From: CAVPRW01 sp046727435 [NCBI: bacterium]
GTDB lineage: Bacteria > Tectomicrobia > Entotheonellia > J063
Assembly: GCA_046727435.1 (NCBI GenBank)
Contig: JBKPCR010000011.1
Coordinates: 1 to 8,981, forward strand
Direction: 5' to 3'
Length of the DNA stretch: 8,981 nt
Part shown: positions 1 to 6,375 of the stretch, in pieces
How positions within the stretch are numbered: the first letter of the stretch is position 1
Layout of the letters: each line of letters starts with the position of its first letter
Position numbers and translations under genes: made by a program
The notes under the pieces: generated by a model
Told to the model about the DNA's origin: nothing
What the model saw: only the letters and a program-made list of their open reading frames with translations
The model's database searches: none

Positions 1-81
1 GCGCAACTCCGCTGCCAGGGCAGGTTTGGGCATAGAACCGATCAGCACCAGGAGAGCCACCACGCCAATGAATCTCTTCAC
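1..81 (-). CDS. 5' end of a secreted protein gene (probable ABC transporter solute-binding protein), cut by window edge
   Basis: The minus strand has AAAGGAGGG at 97-89, a 7-base spacer and a GTG start at 81-79, then an open frame to the window edge. The 27 visible residues form a classic Sec signal peptide: Lys-Arg after the start, a hydrophobic core (FIGVVALLVLIG), then a turn and PALA-A, with cleavage likely near residue 23 or 24. No mature domain is visible. It lies downstream of, and on the same strand as, the two Dpp/Opp-type permease genes, so a periplasmic or lipid-anchored substrate-binding protein is the natural guess from context. There is no lipobox cysteine. It is separated from the permeases by about 500 bases containing a hairpin and a decayed gene on the other strand, so it probably has its own promoter. 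The signal peptide is seen; the function is inference. Confidence 0.75.
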   Translation of the reverse strand, partial: MKRFIGVVALLVLIGSMPKPALAAELR

Positions 82-253
82 AAGCGATCCCTCCTTTATG
101 GTCTGAATTTAATATTTATCTCTTAATTTATATTTTATATATCTATATATATCATTTTCGCTGTGCTGGCGCTCGTGACATTCATTCCCCACCGATTACC
201 TTGCCAAAACACCTTGTTATGATTAATTATTCTCATGGTATACTGACGAGCCT
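82..253 (-). promoter_or_regulatory. AT-rich upstream region of the secreted-protein gene
   Basis: This gap separates the minus-strand secreted-protein gene from the plus-strand AbrB-like relic. Bases 106-159 contain no G on the plus strand and are almost wholly A/T, in sharp contrast to the rest of the window. Many TATAAT-like hexamers can be read on the minus strand, so one -10 cannot be singled out. The stretch most likely acts as a promoter or UP-like or easily melted region for the gene at 81-1. On the plus strand TATACT (239-244) is a reasonable -10 for the relic that starts at 254, with a weak TTGTTA or TTATGA -35 upstream. Confidence 0.35.
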
Positions 254-523
254 ATGGCACAACCGTGGCTGAGGCAGGTGTTACGGACTGCCAAGGTATT
301 GGTGCAGAGTCCAATAGTCATCCCGGCGAGGCTGCGAGCGAAATATGGCTTTCCCACGGCGACGTGGTTGGTGGGGGCGATGGGGACTGCAAGAATCCCA
401 CCGGCCTATGTGTTAGATAGCTTTACGATGCTGTCTCACTTTGGGGATGAACCAGGGGCCGACATGGTAGGACAATGATTGGAGAGGGCGCGGCATGGAA
501 GGATCAAGCTCTTTCTGTCGTAA
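254..523 (+). pseudogene. decayed AbrB/MazE-type (SpoVT-AbrB domain) regulator gene
   Basis: The first part (ATG 254 to TGA 476-478, 74 codons) contains KVLVQSPIVIPARLRAKYGF at about residues 14-33. This matches the signature of the swapped-hairpin AbrB/MazE/VapB DNA-binding domain (typically KV...GQIVIPAxLRxKYGI), except that the usual GQ is replaced by SP. The following 'PGD...V' strand is garbled, but GTARI..P and a tail ending MLSHFGDEPGADM resemble the C-terminal part of such proteins. In the same frame after the TGA the text continues with LERARHGRIKLFLS and then TAA (521-523), like the charged helix that ends many of these proteins. No Shine-Dalgarno precedes the ATG. The missing segment plus the in-frame stop suggest a relic. 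These proteins are antitoxins or transition-state regulators, but no toxin (PIN, MazF) is visible next to it. An intact but divergent 74-residue protein is the alternative. Confidence 0.5.
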
Positions 524-539
524 GGTAAGCTGGATCATG

Positions 540-566
540 TAAGGGCGACCCGGCAGGTCGCCCTTA
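540..566. terminator. 11-bp stem-loop, possible bidirectional terminator
   Basis: A perfect 11-bp inverted repeat (TAAGGGCGACC / GGTCGCCCTTA) flanks a 5-base loop (CGGCA). It lies 32 bases beyond the stop of the dppC-like gene (minus strand) and 16 bases beyond the last stop of the AbrB-like relic (plus strand). That is where a shared terminator for converging genes would be. Neither side has a run of T, so it is not a textbook intrinsic terminator; it may instead stabilise an mRNA 3' end. Confidence 0.55.
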
Positions 567-598
567 GCGCTACGATCATGCGAGTGGCGATGCTGCAC

Positions 599-1549
599 TT
601 ACTGCTTCAGCCGTGGGTCCAGCGCGTCGCGCAGGCCATCACCGAACATGTTGAACGCCAGGACGGTGATGAAAATCGCGATCCCTGGGAAAATCGCGAT
701 CCAGGGGTTATCCTCGATGAACACCACATTGGCGCGCAAATCCCAGCCCCAGCTCGGGGTTGGGGGCTGCGTGCCCAGTCCCAGGAAGCTCAACGCGGCT
801 TCGACGATGATCGCCGTCGCCACCTCTAGCGTCCCCAACACAATGACGGGAGCCATACAGTTGGGCAGGATATGCCGGAAAAGCACGCGTTGATCTTTGA
901 CTCCTACCGCCCTGGCAGCCTGGACATATTCATTCTCCTTGACCGACAGAGCCGTGCCGCGCACCACTCTGGCCTGCGTCGGCACACGTACAATGGCTAG
1001 GGCGATCACCACGTTGGTGACGCTGGGACCCAGAATGACGCTGATGATCAGGGCCAGCAGGAAATTGGGGAAGGCCACCCAAATATCAACCAGCCGCATG
1101 ATCAGGTTATCCATGAAGCCACCATAATAAGCCGCGATGATCCCTAATGGGATGCCCATCAAAGCGCCAAAAATGGTGGAGACCACCCCGACATAGATGG
1201 AGATGCGGCTGCCATAGATCACTCGGCTCAGAACATCCCTTCCCATCTGGTCGGTGCCAAGCCAATATTGCCAACTAGGGCCCTGCAGCATATGCTCGGG
1301 GTGCATATCGGCGTAGCCGTATGGCGCCAGCACATCGGCCAGACCCGCCACAACGAAGACCAGGCCGGCGATGATCATGCCAAACATGGCTGTCTTACTA
1401 CGTCGCAGGCGACGGAAAGTAACGCGCCACGCACTCGACGGCTTTTGGTCTCGCCCAATGATAGTGCCGTCCGCCCTCCACACGCCGCTGTGCTCGTCGA
1501 TGGCCACTGCGGCCATGCTTTCATCCGACAGGGTTTGCTGAGCTCGCAT
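599..1549 (-). CDS. dppC: Dpp/Opp-type ABC transporter permease (DppC/OppC-like)
   Basis: This 316-residue inner-membrane permease is half of the channel of a peptide/nickel-class ABC importer. An atypically long hydrophilic N-terminus (about 1-45) is followed by the OppC N-terminal region (WRVTFRRLRRSKTAMFGMII) and a first membrane helix at about 55-75. Next come the family hallmark WLGTDQMGRDVLSR (96-109) and several more hydrophobic segments. The EAA loop that docks onto the ATPase is at about 207-230 (EYVQAARAVGV...LFRHILPN). The C-terminus MFGDGLRDALDPRLKQ is typical. GGAGGG (1563-1558) lies 8 bases before the ATG. It is 47 bases downstream of the dppB-like gene and almost certainly co-transcribed. 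Substrate cannot be read from the permease; dipeptides, oligopeptides or glycans are all possible. The symbol is by family similarity. Confidence 0.93.
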   Translation of the reverse strand: MRAQQTLSDESMAAVAIDEHSGVWRADGTIIGRDQKPSSAWRVTFRRLRRSKTAMFGMIIAGLVFVVAGLADVLAPYGYADMHPEHMLQGPSWQYWLGTDQMGRDVLSRVIYGSRISIYVGVVSTIFGALMGIPLGIIAAYYGGFMDNLIMRLVDIWVAFPNFLLALIISVILGPSVTNVVIALAIVRVPTQARVVRGTALSVKENEYVQAARAVGVKDQRVLFRHILPNCMAPVIVLGTLEVATAIIVEAALSFLGLGTQPPTPSWGWDLRANVVFIEDNPWIAIFPGIAIFITVLAFNMFGDGLRDALDPRLKQ

Positions 1550-1596
1550 ACATTACTCCCTCCGCGTTCGGCGGTACTCGGTTTTTTTACTCGGCA

Positions 1597-2553
1597 TTAC
1601 GCTTCTGCCTTGCCATAGCGAATGCGCGGATCGAGGAAGCAATAGACGAGATCGACACACAAATTGGCCAATTGGAACACTAGCGCTGAGATCAGGATAA
1701 AGCCCAGCACCTGCGGGTAATCCCGATTGGTGATGGCGTCGATGCCATAGCTGCCAATGCCGGGCAACGCGAACAGCTTCTCGATGATGATCGCCCCGCC
1801 CACCAGGAACCCTACCTGCAGCCCGAGCACGGTGACGGCAGGGATCAGGGCGTTTTTCAGAGCGTGCTTATTGATGATGAGCGCCTCAGCCAATCCTTTA
1901 GCCCGCGCCGTGGTCACATAGTCCTGGCGAATGACCTCCAACATGCTGCCCCGGATCAGACGAGTGAGGATGGCCGTGCGCGCCACGCCCAGCGCCACTG
2001 TGGGCAAGATCAAATGGCGCAGGTTATCGATGACGCTCTCGCTCAGTGGAACGTAGCCCTGGACTGGCAGCCACCCCAGCCAGAGACCGAAGGTGAGGAA
2101 CAGCAAGATCCCGAGGAAAAAGGACGGGATCGACACACCCACCAGGGCCAATGTCGAAGCCCCGTAGTCCCACCAGGTATACGGCTTCACGGCGGAGATT
2201 ACCCCTGCTGGGACTGAGATGATGATTTCGAAGAACAACGCCAGGGCGACGAGCTGGAGGGTCAGGGGAAGCTTGTGCATAACCTCGTCGAAGACCGGTT
2301 TGCGGGAGAACATCGAACGTCCCCAATCGCCCTGCACGATGTGCCACAACCATTTGCTGTATTGCACGATGATGGGGTCGTCCAATCCCCACTCGGCGCG
2401 GAGCTTTGCCGCGATCTGGGCGTCGTACTCCTGGCCGAGCAGGACGTCGACTGGGTCGCCCGGCAACATCAGCAGCACGCTGTATACCACCAGTGTAATC
2501 CCGATAAACGTCGGGATGAGCAACATAAAGCGTTTGATCAGGTATTCACGCAT
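1597..2553 (-). CDS. dppB: Dpp/Opp-type ABC transporter permease (DppB/OppB-like)
   Basis: This 318-residue integral membrane permease is the partner of the DppC-like protein. It starts with the family-typical MREYLIKRFMLLIPTFIGIT, a first membrane helix at about 8-30, then LPGDPVD (30-36). The periplasmic stretch has LRAEWGLDDPIIVQYSKWL (51-69) and GDWGRS (75-80). The EAA loop is at about 211-238 (DYVTTARAKGLAEALI...NALIP), followed by EKLFALPGIGSYG (258-270) and the C-terminal DLVYCFLDPRIRYG. An in-frame ATG nine codons upstream (2580) is possible, but the internal ATG at 2553 is preferred. It has GGAGGT (2566-2561) seven bases ahead and gives the usual family N-terminus. It is the first gene of the visible minus-strand operon; the ATPase genes are not in the window. 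Confidence 0.94.
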   Translation of the reverse strand: MREYLIKRFMLLIPTFIGITLVVYSVLLMLPGDPVDVLLGQEYDAQIAAKLRAEWGLDDPIIVQYSKWLWHIVQGDWGRSMFSRKPVFDEVMHKLPLTLQLVALALFFEIIISVPAGVISAVKPYTWWDYGASTLALVGVSIPSFFLGILLFLTFGLWLGWLPVQGYVPLSESVIDNLRHLILPTVALGVARTAILTRLIRGSMLEVIRQDYVTTARAKGLAEALIINKHALKNALIPAVTVLGLQVGFLVGGAIIIEKLFALPGIGSYGIDAITNRDYPQVLGFILISALVFQLANLCVDLVYCFLDPRIRYGKAEA

Positions 2554-2608
2554 GGATGAGACCTCCAGGCATCGAAGCAACTAGTGTTGAGTCCGAAGAG
2601 GCACTTGA

Positions 2609-2634
2609 CTCATCACTCAGCCCTCATCACTCAG
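2609..2634. repeat. tandem 12-bp direct repeat upstream of dppB-like gene
   Basis: CTCATCACTCAG occurs twice (2609-2620 and 2623-2634) with a 2-base spacer, a 14-base period. It ends 56 bases upstream of the dppB-like start. Paired half-sites at this distance are compatible with a regulator-binding site, but the period is longer than one helical turn and nothing else supports it. A plain short tandem duplication is equally possible. Confidence 0.6.
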
Positions 2635-3122
2635 TCCTGTCTTCGTGGATGCCTCTACTCATTCAACCATGTCGTCTCCAACCGCACCTTCAAGCCAAGA
2701 TCGTACACATAGCCTGCCCTTCGTTGCGGGCCGCCTGCAAGCTGGCAAGGCTGACCGTGACCTCCACCCTAATCTTGGCCAGTTGCGTCCCTAATCATCG
2801 GGGTATTCGACGCCCAGGCCTGGAGACGATCATGCAGCACCCCAAAAACATTGATAACACGTGCCTGGTTCGAACCATTAGCGCTCAGCCCGTTGTCCTC
2901 GCCTGCGCCGGCCAGCAAATCGAGTGAAGACAGTCCGGGAAATGACCAGGCAACGACTTGGCTGCAGCGGAGAGCCCTCCAAGAGCGACTCCTGGAAGGC
3001 GCTATAATCGGATAAGCAGCTGTCCTCGGAGCAAGTACAGGCGGGCTAATATATGGCGCATCTGTCCAGACCTCTTCGCTACGCAAAGTGCATGTATGGA
3101 GAGGGTGCCCCCTCGATCGCGA

Positions 3123-3145
3123 GCGCTATAATGACTTGAAGTCAT
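3123..3145 (+). promoter_or_regulatory. consensus -10 box fused to a 15-bp palindrome
   Basis: A perfect TATAAT (3127-3132) runs directly into ATGACTTGAAGTCAT (3131-3145), a perfect palindrome with 7-base arms around one central G. It lies just upstream of the transposase remnant. This looks like a -10 box with an operator over the start site, or an IS end. There is no recognisable -35 at 16-18 bases upstream. The same decamer GCGCTATAAT also occurs at 2999-3008. Confidence 0.3.
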
Positions 3146-3229
3146 GGGGAAGTCAATGGAAAATCCAATTGCAGTGGCAGGCGTGTCCAGCTATCAACGC
3201 CGGTGACTCGTTGTACACCCCTCTCTGGC

Positions 3230-3790
3230 TGCCCGGCTCCCATCGTGCTGGAGAGATGTCCTCGGACGCCTCCGCCTACTGCTGGCCTTGGGCGCGACGG
3301 GGACACGCAGGGAATGCCAGCAGAAACCGTTGATGTCGGCGCCAATTCCCACCTGCGTCGCATAACGCAATGTCACACGCTGCACCACCGCAAAGGTCCA
3401 CGTCCGATCATGTATCGGACGCTATATCGAGCGCGGCGACTTCAGAACGACTGGCTCTTCCACTGTCCCTGTCAACCGCCCCCCACGCAGACCTTCAGCC
3501 TCCTGGCCGATCTCCTGTCGGAACGCACTGCACCGGAACGCCTCTATCTCGAGGCCAGGTTTGCCTCCTTGATGTCCTATGTGTCGACGATCAAGTTCTC
3601 GGAGAAGGGGATTCCCCTCGACGGATTCAATGCGACGTCCGTGCGCAACCCCCTGCGGGCGGTCACCCAACGGTGTGAGGACGAGCTAGGAGTATGAGCA
3701 GACGATGTTCGTGCAGGGATGCGAACGTGACTTGGGAAGAGCTGCCGCCGCCCGATTTGCCGCTGACGCTGAGGAGCCGCATGCCCTGCG
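3230..3790 (+). pseudogene. ISKra4-family transposase remnant (N-terminal half, frameshifted)
   Basis: The main readable segment ends at TGA 3695-3697 and carries, in order, IVLER (3242-3256), GPRPIMYRTLYRARRL, FHCPCQPPPTQTFSLLADLL, SERTAPERLYLEARFASLMS and DGFNATSVRN. From memory this is the conserved first half of ISKra4-type transposases, including the CPC element and the '...ERTxPELLYLEAkxASLmSYGlt' block. The text then continues in a second frame (YEQTMFVQGCERD, from 3693) and in a third (WEELPPPDLPLT, from 3733), again in family order. Two frameshifts within about 40 bases and the absence of the DDE catalytic half (family proteins are about 450-500 residues) make it a dead fragment. A trace of the N-terminus (KIQLQ at 3160-3174, another frame) may extend it upstream. 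Recognition is by recall, not a search. Confidence 0.6.
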
Positions 3791-3814
3791 TGACCCCATA
3801 TTGAAGACCTTAGG

Positions 3815-3859
3815 AAAGCACGAAATGGTACCTCTGGCAGGCAATGTCTTCCGTGCTTT
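3815..3859. terminator. possible stem-loop terminator between transposase remnant and the PHA_gran_rgn-like gene
   Basis: AAAGCACG (3815-3822) and CGTGCTTT (3852-3859) form an 8-bp stem around a 29-base loop. On the plus strand the second arm runs into further T residues. On the minus strand it follows the stop of the gene at 4169-3867 within 8 bases. The long loop makes this only a candidate. Confidence 0.3.
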
Positions 3860-3866
3860 TTCGGTC

Positions 3867-4169
3867 TCAGGTCAGCTGTTTCCGGAAGGTCTGCTGCAGG
3901 ATCTGCTTAAGCCCCGCCGCGATAGGGTTGCCGAGTAGCGCTCCGAGGAGGGGGATATCGCCTGTGGCGTGGACGTCCTGGGCATCCACCCACAGCTCCA
4001 GCCAGAATCCTCTCCCGTCAAGTCGAACCCTGCTATGGTCGGTAGACCATGCGACCTGGCGGACGAGTGCTCCGAACTGACTCATGACCTTGTCGACCGC
4101 CGTCTGCAGGCGGCTCTGCGCTTCTTCGAGACTCTGTCCGTGTCGCACTGATAGATTGATCAGGGGCAT
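3867..4169 (-). CDS. small protein resembling the polyhydroxyalkanoic acid system (PHA_gran_rgn) family
   Basis: This 100-residue protein starts at ATG 4169 with GAGGG (4181-4177) seven bases ahead. It opens with MPLINLSVRHGQSLEEAQSRL, then FGALVRQVAWS (32-42), a strand-rich middle (SRVRLDGRGFWLELWVDA, 46-63), DIPLLGALLGNPI (71-83) and a final amphipathic helix LKQILQQTFRKQL (87-99). This order matches the small family annotated as 'putative polyhydroxyalkanoic acid system protein' (PHA_gran_rgn), and the length is typical. The lack of any hydrophobic segment points to a cytoplasmic protein. The molecular role of the family is unclear, and no PHA synthase or phasin gene is nearby, so a link to polyester granules is not shown here. 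Upstream frames to 4229 lack a better start. Confidence 0.65.
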   Translation of the reverse strand: MPLINLSVRHGQSLEEAQSRLQTAVDKVMSQFGALVRQVAWSTDHSRVRLDGRGFWLELWVDAQDVHATGDIPLLGALLGNPIAAGLKQILQQTFRKQLT

Positions 4170-4693
4170 CGTTTTTCCCTCAGCATGGCGGGGCGATCCC
4201 AACACATGCTCAATGGACGAGCAGGGCACCTTCCTGTCAGTGGGGTCATCATGCTCTCATCAAGATGAGACATGGTGAGGCTATTTTCAAGGGTGTCCTT
4301 AAGGCAACGCTGTAGAGCCTCGGGGGAAGAAGTAACTGACGATAACCGCCACCCCAAGACGGCACTGTAATACATGCCAGCCTCGGATCTGGCGCAACGG
4401 CTCTACTGCAGAGCGGATATCGCGGGACTTCGGCAAGTACTCCGGCGCTACGGCGAGCCGTTGGGGTCCGTGCCAGTCGTAGAGCTGTGCGGCCGGGGTA
4501 CAGACCCCAGCCGCTCTTTATGTAGGTTTCATGGGGGTACACATGATAGGGGTCTCCATCTTTGCGTAGAGTGGAGAGCAGATGCCTTCATGTTGTTCAC
4601 GCGGGCGGGCAAGGCAATTCACGCGTCGAGGCTTGGGCACCTCGCTCGTTCTTGTTGCCCCATGAGCGTTTCTCACACGCGACACGCCCCTCC
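4170..4693. other. 524-base gap between the glycoside hydrolase and the small PHA_gran_rgn-like gene
   Basis: No frame resembles a known protein or has a convincing ribosome-binding site. It should hold the promoter of the minus-strand gene starting at 4169. TTGAAA on the minus strand at 4290-4285 is a near-consensus -35, and the region where its -10 would fall overlaps a 16-base palindrome (TCTCATC-AA-GATGAGA, 4255-4270). No good -10 is evident. The rest (4300-4690) shows nothing I can interpret. Confidence 0.4.
4255..4270. promoter_or_regulatory. palindrome, possible operator upstream of the PHA_gran_rgn-like gene
   Basis: TCTCATC and GATGAGA are perfect 7-base inverted arms around AA, centred about 93 bases upstream of the ATG at 4169. 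A near-consensus minus-strand -35 (TTGAAA, 4290-4285) sits just beyond it. Size and symmetry suit a dimeric regulator, but no regulator gene is nearby. Confidence 0.3.
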
Positions 4694-5548
4694 TCATCCT
4701 ACCGGGCGCTGCTGCTGAATACGCGATCTCACCATGGCCACGCACAGTTTGTCGCTCGTGTCCGACTGCAGCAGGCCCCAACCATGACCTTCATCGATCA
4801 GGTCAAAGAACAGCATCATGTCAAGTCCTGAATCCGGGAACGACTCCAGAAGCTGATCGATATAACTCGCCTGCTGGGCTTCGCTGACTTTGCGCGTATT
4901 CCACCCCGTTTCCGTGAGCCAGCGTGGCTTGCCGATCATGCCTGCATGGCGCAGCATCGGTTCGATGGTGTTCTTCACGGTGCGCATGACGTTGCGGCCG
5001 TTGGAGGCATACACATGAAAGGTGATTACGTCGAGGAGAGCACCGCCGCCACGGTTCATGATCTCTCGCAACGTGGCAGGCTTGCCAGAATCCGGGCCAC
5101 ACACGAGGGCGTTGGGATCGGCCTCTCGAATAGCCCGCGCGCCATACTCCATCACGACGTTGACGAAAGATTCAATGCTACCATTCCATCGTGACTCAGG
5201 CTCATTCCATAGTCCCCATGCAGAGATCACGTTCTTGTAACGGTCAACGACGGCCCGCACGAAACGAAACACGTCCATGGGGTCGGTGGGCGGTGTGCTA
5301 TTGTTGGGGTTTCCATTGCAGGCCCACGCGGGTGTATAAGCAATGGTCAGATAGCCGTTGAGGCCCACCTCTGTGAGATCGTTAACGAACTGATCGATGC
5401 CATCCCAGATAAACGTCCCTCGCTCGGGTTCTACGTTAGACCAGTTGACGTCGCCTCGGACCGTTTCTATCCCCCACAGCTTCACCTTGAGTAGGAGTTC
5501 TTTTCTGGCGAGGTGTGCATTGACACCAATGTGTCCATTGTGGTTCAT
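4694..5548 (-). CDS. clan GH-A-like glycoside hydrolase (TIM barrel, cytoplasmic), family not assigned
   Basis: The 284-residue protein reads as a complete (beta/alpha)8 barrel. Likely strands are IGVNAH (7-12), ETVRGDVNW (28-36), GYLTIAYTPAW (65-75), VISAWGLWNEPE (107-118), ALVCGPD (147-153), DVITFHVY (173-180), RWLTETGWNT (209-218) and LDMMLFFDLI (242-251). In clan GH-A the acid/base Glu follows Asn at the end of strand 4 and the nucleophile ends strand 7. Here that gives E116 (WNEPE) and E213 (TETGW), with H178 and W216 likely to line the site. There is no signal peptide, so it probably cleaves imported oligosaccharides or small glycosides. AAGGAGG (5560-5554) lies five bases before ATG 5548, a strong site. 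Resemblance is to GH39/GH5-like or GH-A-like 'cellulase/xylosidase' entries, but the substrate cannot be told. A small open frame (5745-5545) ends in an ATGA overlap with its start. Confidence 0.85.
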   Translation of the reverse strand: MNHNGHIGVNAHLARKELLLKVKLWGIETVRGDVNWSNVEPERGTFIWDGIDQFVNDLTEVGLNGYLTIAYTPAWACNGNPNNSTPPTDPMDVFRFVRAVVDRYKNVISAWGLWNEPESRWNGSIESFVNVVMEYGARAIREADPNALVCGPDSGKPATLREIMNRGGGALLDVITFHVYASNGRNVMRTVKNTIEPMLRHAGMIGKPRWLTETGWNTRKVSEAQQASYIDQLLESFPDSGLDMMLFFDLIDEGHGWGLLQSDTSDKLCVAMVRSRIQQQRPVG

Positions 5549-6375
5549 GGATTCCTCCTTCCCTCGATCCTCCTGCCAATGCGGCGCCGATCGTCCTCAG
5601 TGATCCACACCTGATGACCATGGGCAGTCATGAGTCCGTATTGCAAAGCCGTCGCGGGAAAATGAGCTCCTTGTGACGCTGGCCAAAAACCCTGCGCACT
5701 AATAAGCCTAGCCGCTACTGACTTTAAACGGCTTTTGACGCGCACAAATAGGTGGCCGAAAAGGACGAATTTTGGCCAGCTCTTCTCGCAAAGTTTCGGT
5801 TGGTAACCCCTGGAATCCCGGTTTCTTCATGGCGTTTGGCCTTTCAGGCCGAAGTTGAAGGGTGAGGTCTGCTCCTCAGCAGCCAGATGCCGATGTGCCG
5901 GGGACGAGGGCAAGATTGATGCCAGCCCGACTGGTCGACACTGGATAACAGCAAATCAGGTGAGCATTGGAGTACAACCACGGCACGGTCCCCGACTAGG
6001 CTGCGTAGTTCTAACCAGTCATGGAGCGTTGGGAGTCAAGGGAAAATCATATTCGCACGTCTGGGTCTCAGGTTCCAGAAACGTACGCAGATCTGCACAC
6101 CGGTGGTTGCATCCACTCCCCATGCAGCCATTGCAGTTCAGTCATTTTGCGATGTGATGGCGTTCAATTCCCGTCGTGCACACCAATCAGACCCCGACGG
6201 CGTCCCACAGATGTTCGTCACACTCCAGGTATTTGACCCGCTGCTCTGATGCTTGTCGATGTGATGTCCTCTATCGGCATTGACCTTACACGCACCTAGG
6301 TTTGCCCTTCATTCGACAGTGGCTCTAGCAGGCATGGTACCAGTTGAGGTATGATTCCTTCGATAATTCGATAAT
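5549..6375. other. long non-coding or decayed stretch upstream of the glycoside hydrolase
   Basis: This region separates divergently oriented genes and should carry the glycoside hydrolase promoter. I recognise no protein in it. Two doubtful minus-strand frames are present. One is a 40-codon frame (ATG 5830 to TAG 5708) with a weak AAAGG ahead, reading MKKPGFQGLPTETLREELAK and onward. The other starts at GTG 5745 and ends in TGA overlapping the hydrolase ATG. An 11-bp perfect inverted repeat (GCTGGCCAAAA 5678-5688 / 5770-5780) spans this part. At 6155-6185 a tRNA T-arm-like element followed by CCA is visible. TTCGATAA is repeated in tandem at 6359-6374. The rest is featureless. Confidence 0.4.

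Larger units (their letters stand above)
2584..3156. other. long non-coding stretch between the dppB-like gene and the transposase remnant
   Basis: No open frame here looks like a protein: the frames are rich in Arg/Ser/Pro/Cys, lack ribosome-binding sites and match no family I recognise. It should include the promoter of the dppB operon, but no good -35/-10 pair for the minus strand stands out. Visible elements are the 12-bp tandem repeat near 2609-2634, the palindrome GGTTCGAACC at about 2864-2875, two copies of GCGCTATAAT (2999-3008 and 3123-3132), and a 15-base palindrome at 3131-3145. Confidence 0.5.

Noticed and set aside
670-715. Near-tandem repeat GAAAATCGCGATCC inside the dppC-like gene
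   Set aside because: It encodes NPWIAIFPGIAIF, a conserved family segment in which AIF recurs naturally, so it is explained by the protein.
1564-1595. T7 run flanked by ACTCGG between the two permease genes, possible terminator or attenuator
   Set aside because: The flanking ACTCGG copies are direct, not inverted, so no hairpin forms; a 47-base gap inside an operon needs no terminator.
2864-2875. GGTTCGAACC resembling a tRNA T-loop
   Set aside because: It is a simple palindrome; flanking bases do not form the T-stem and no cloverleaf can be built on either strand.
2769-3086. 105-codon minus-strand frame upstream of the permease operon
   Set aside because: No ribosome-binding site, residue composition unlike a real protein, and no recognisable motif.
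4374-4718. 114-codon plus-strand frame between the two minus-strand genes
   Set aside because: Cys/Arg/His-rich, overlaps the end of the well-supported hydrolase gene on the other strand, and no ribosome-binding site.
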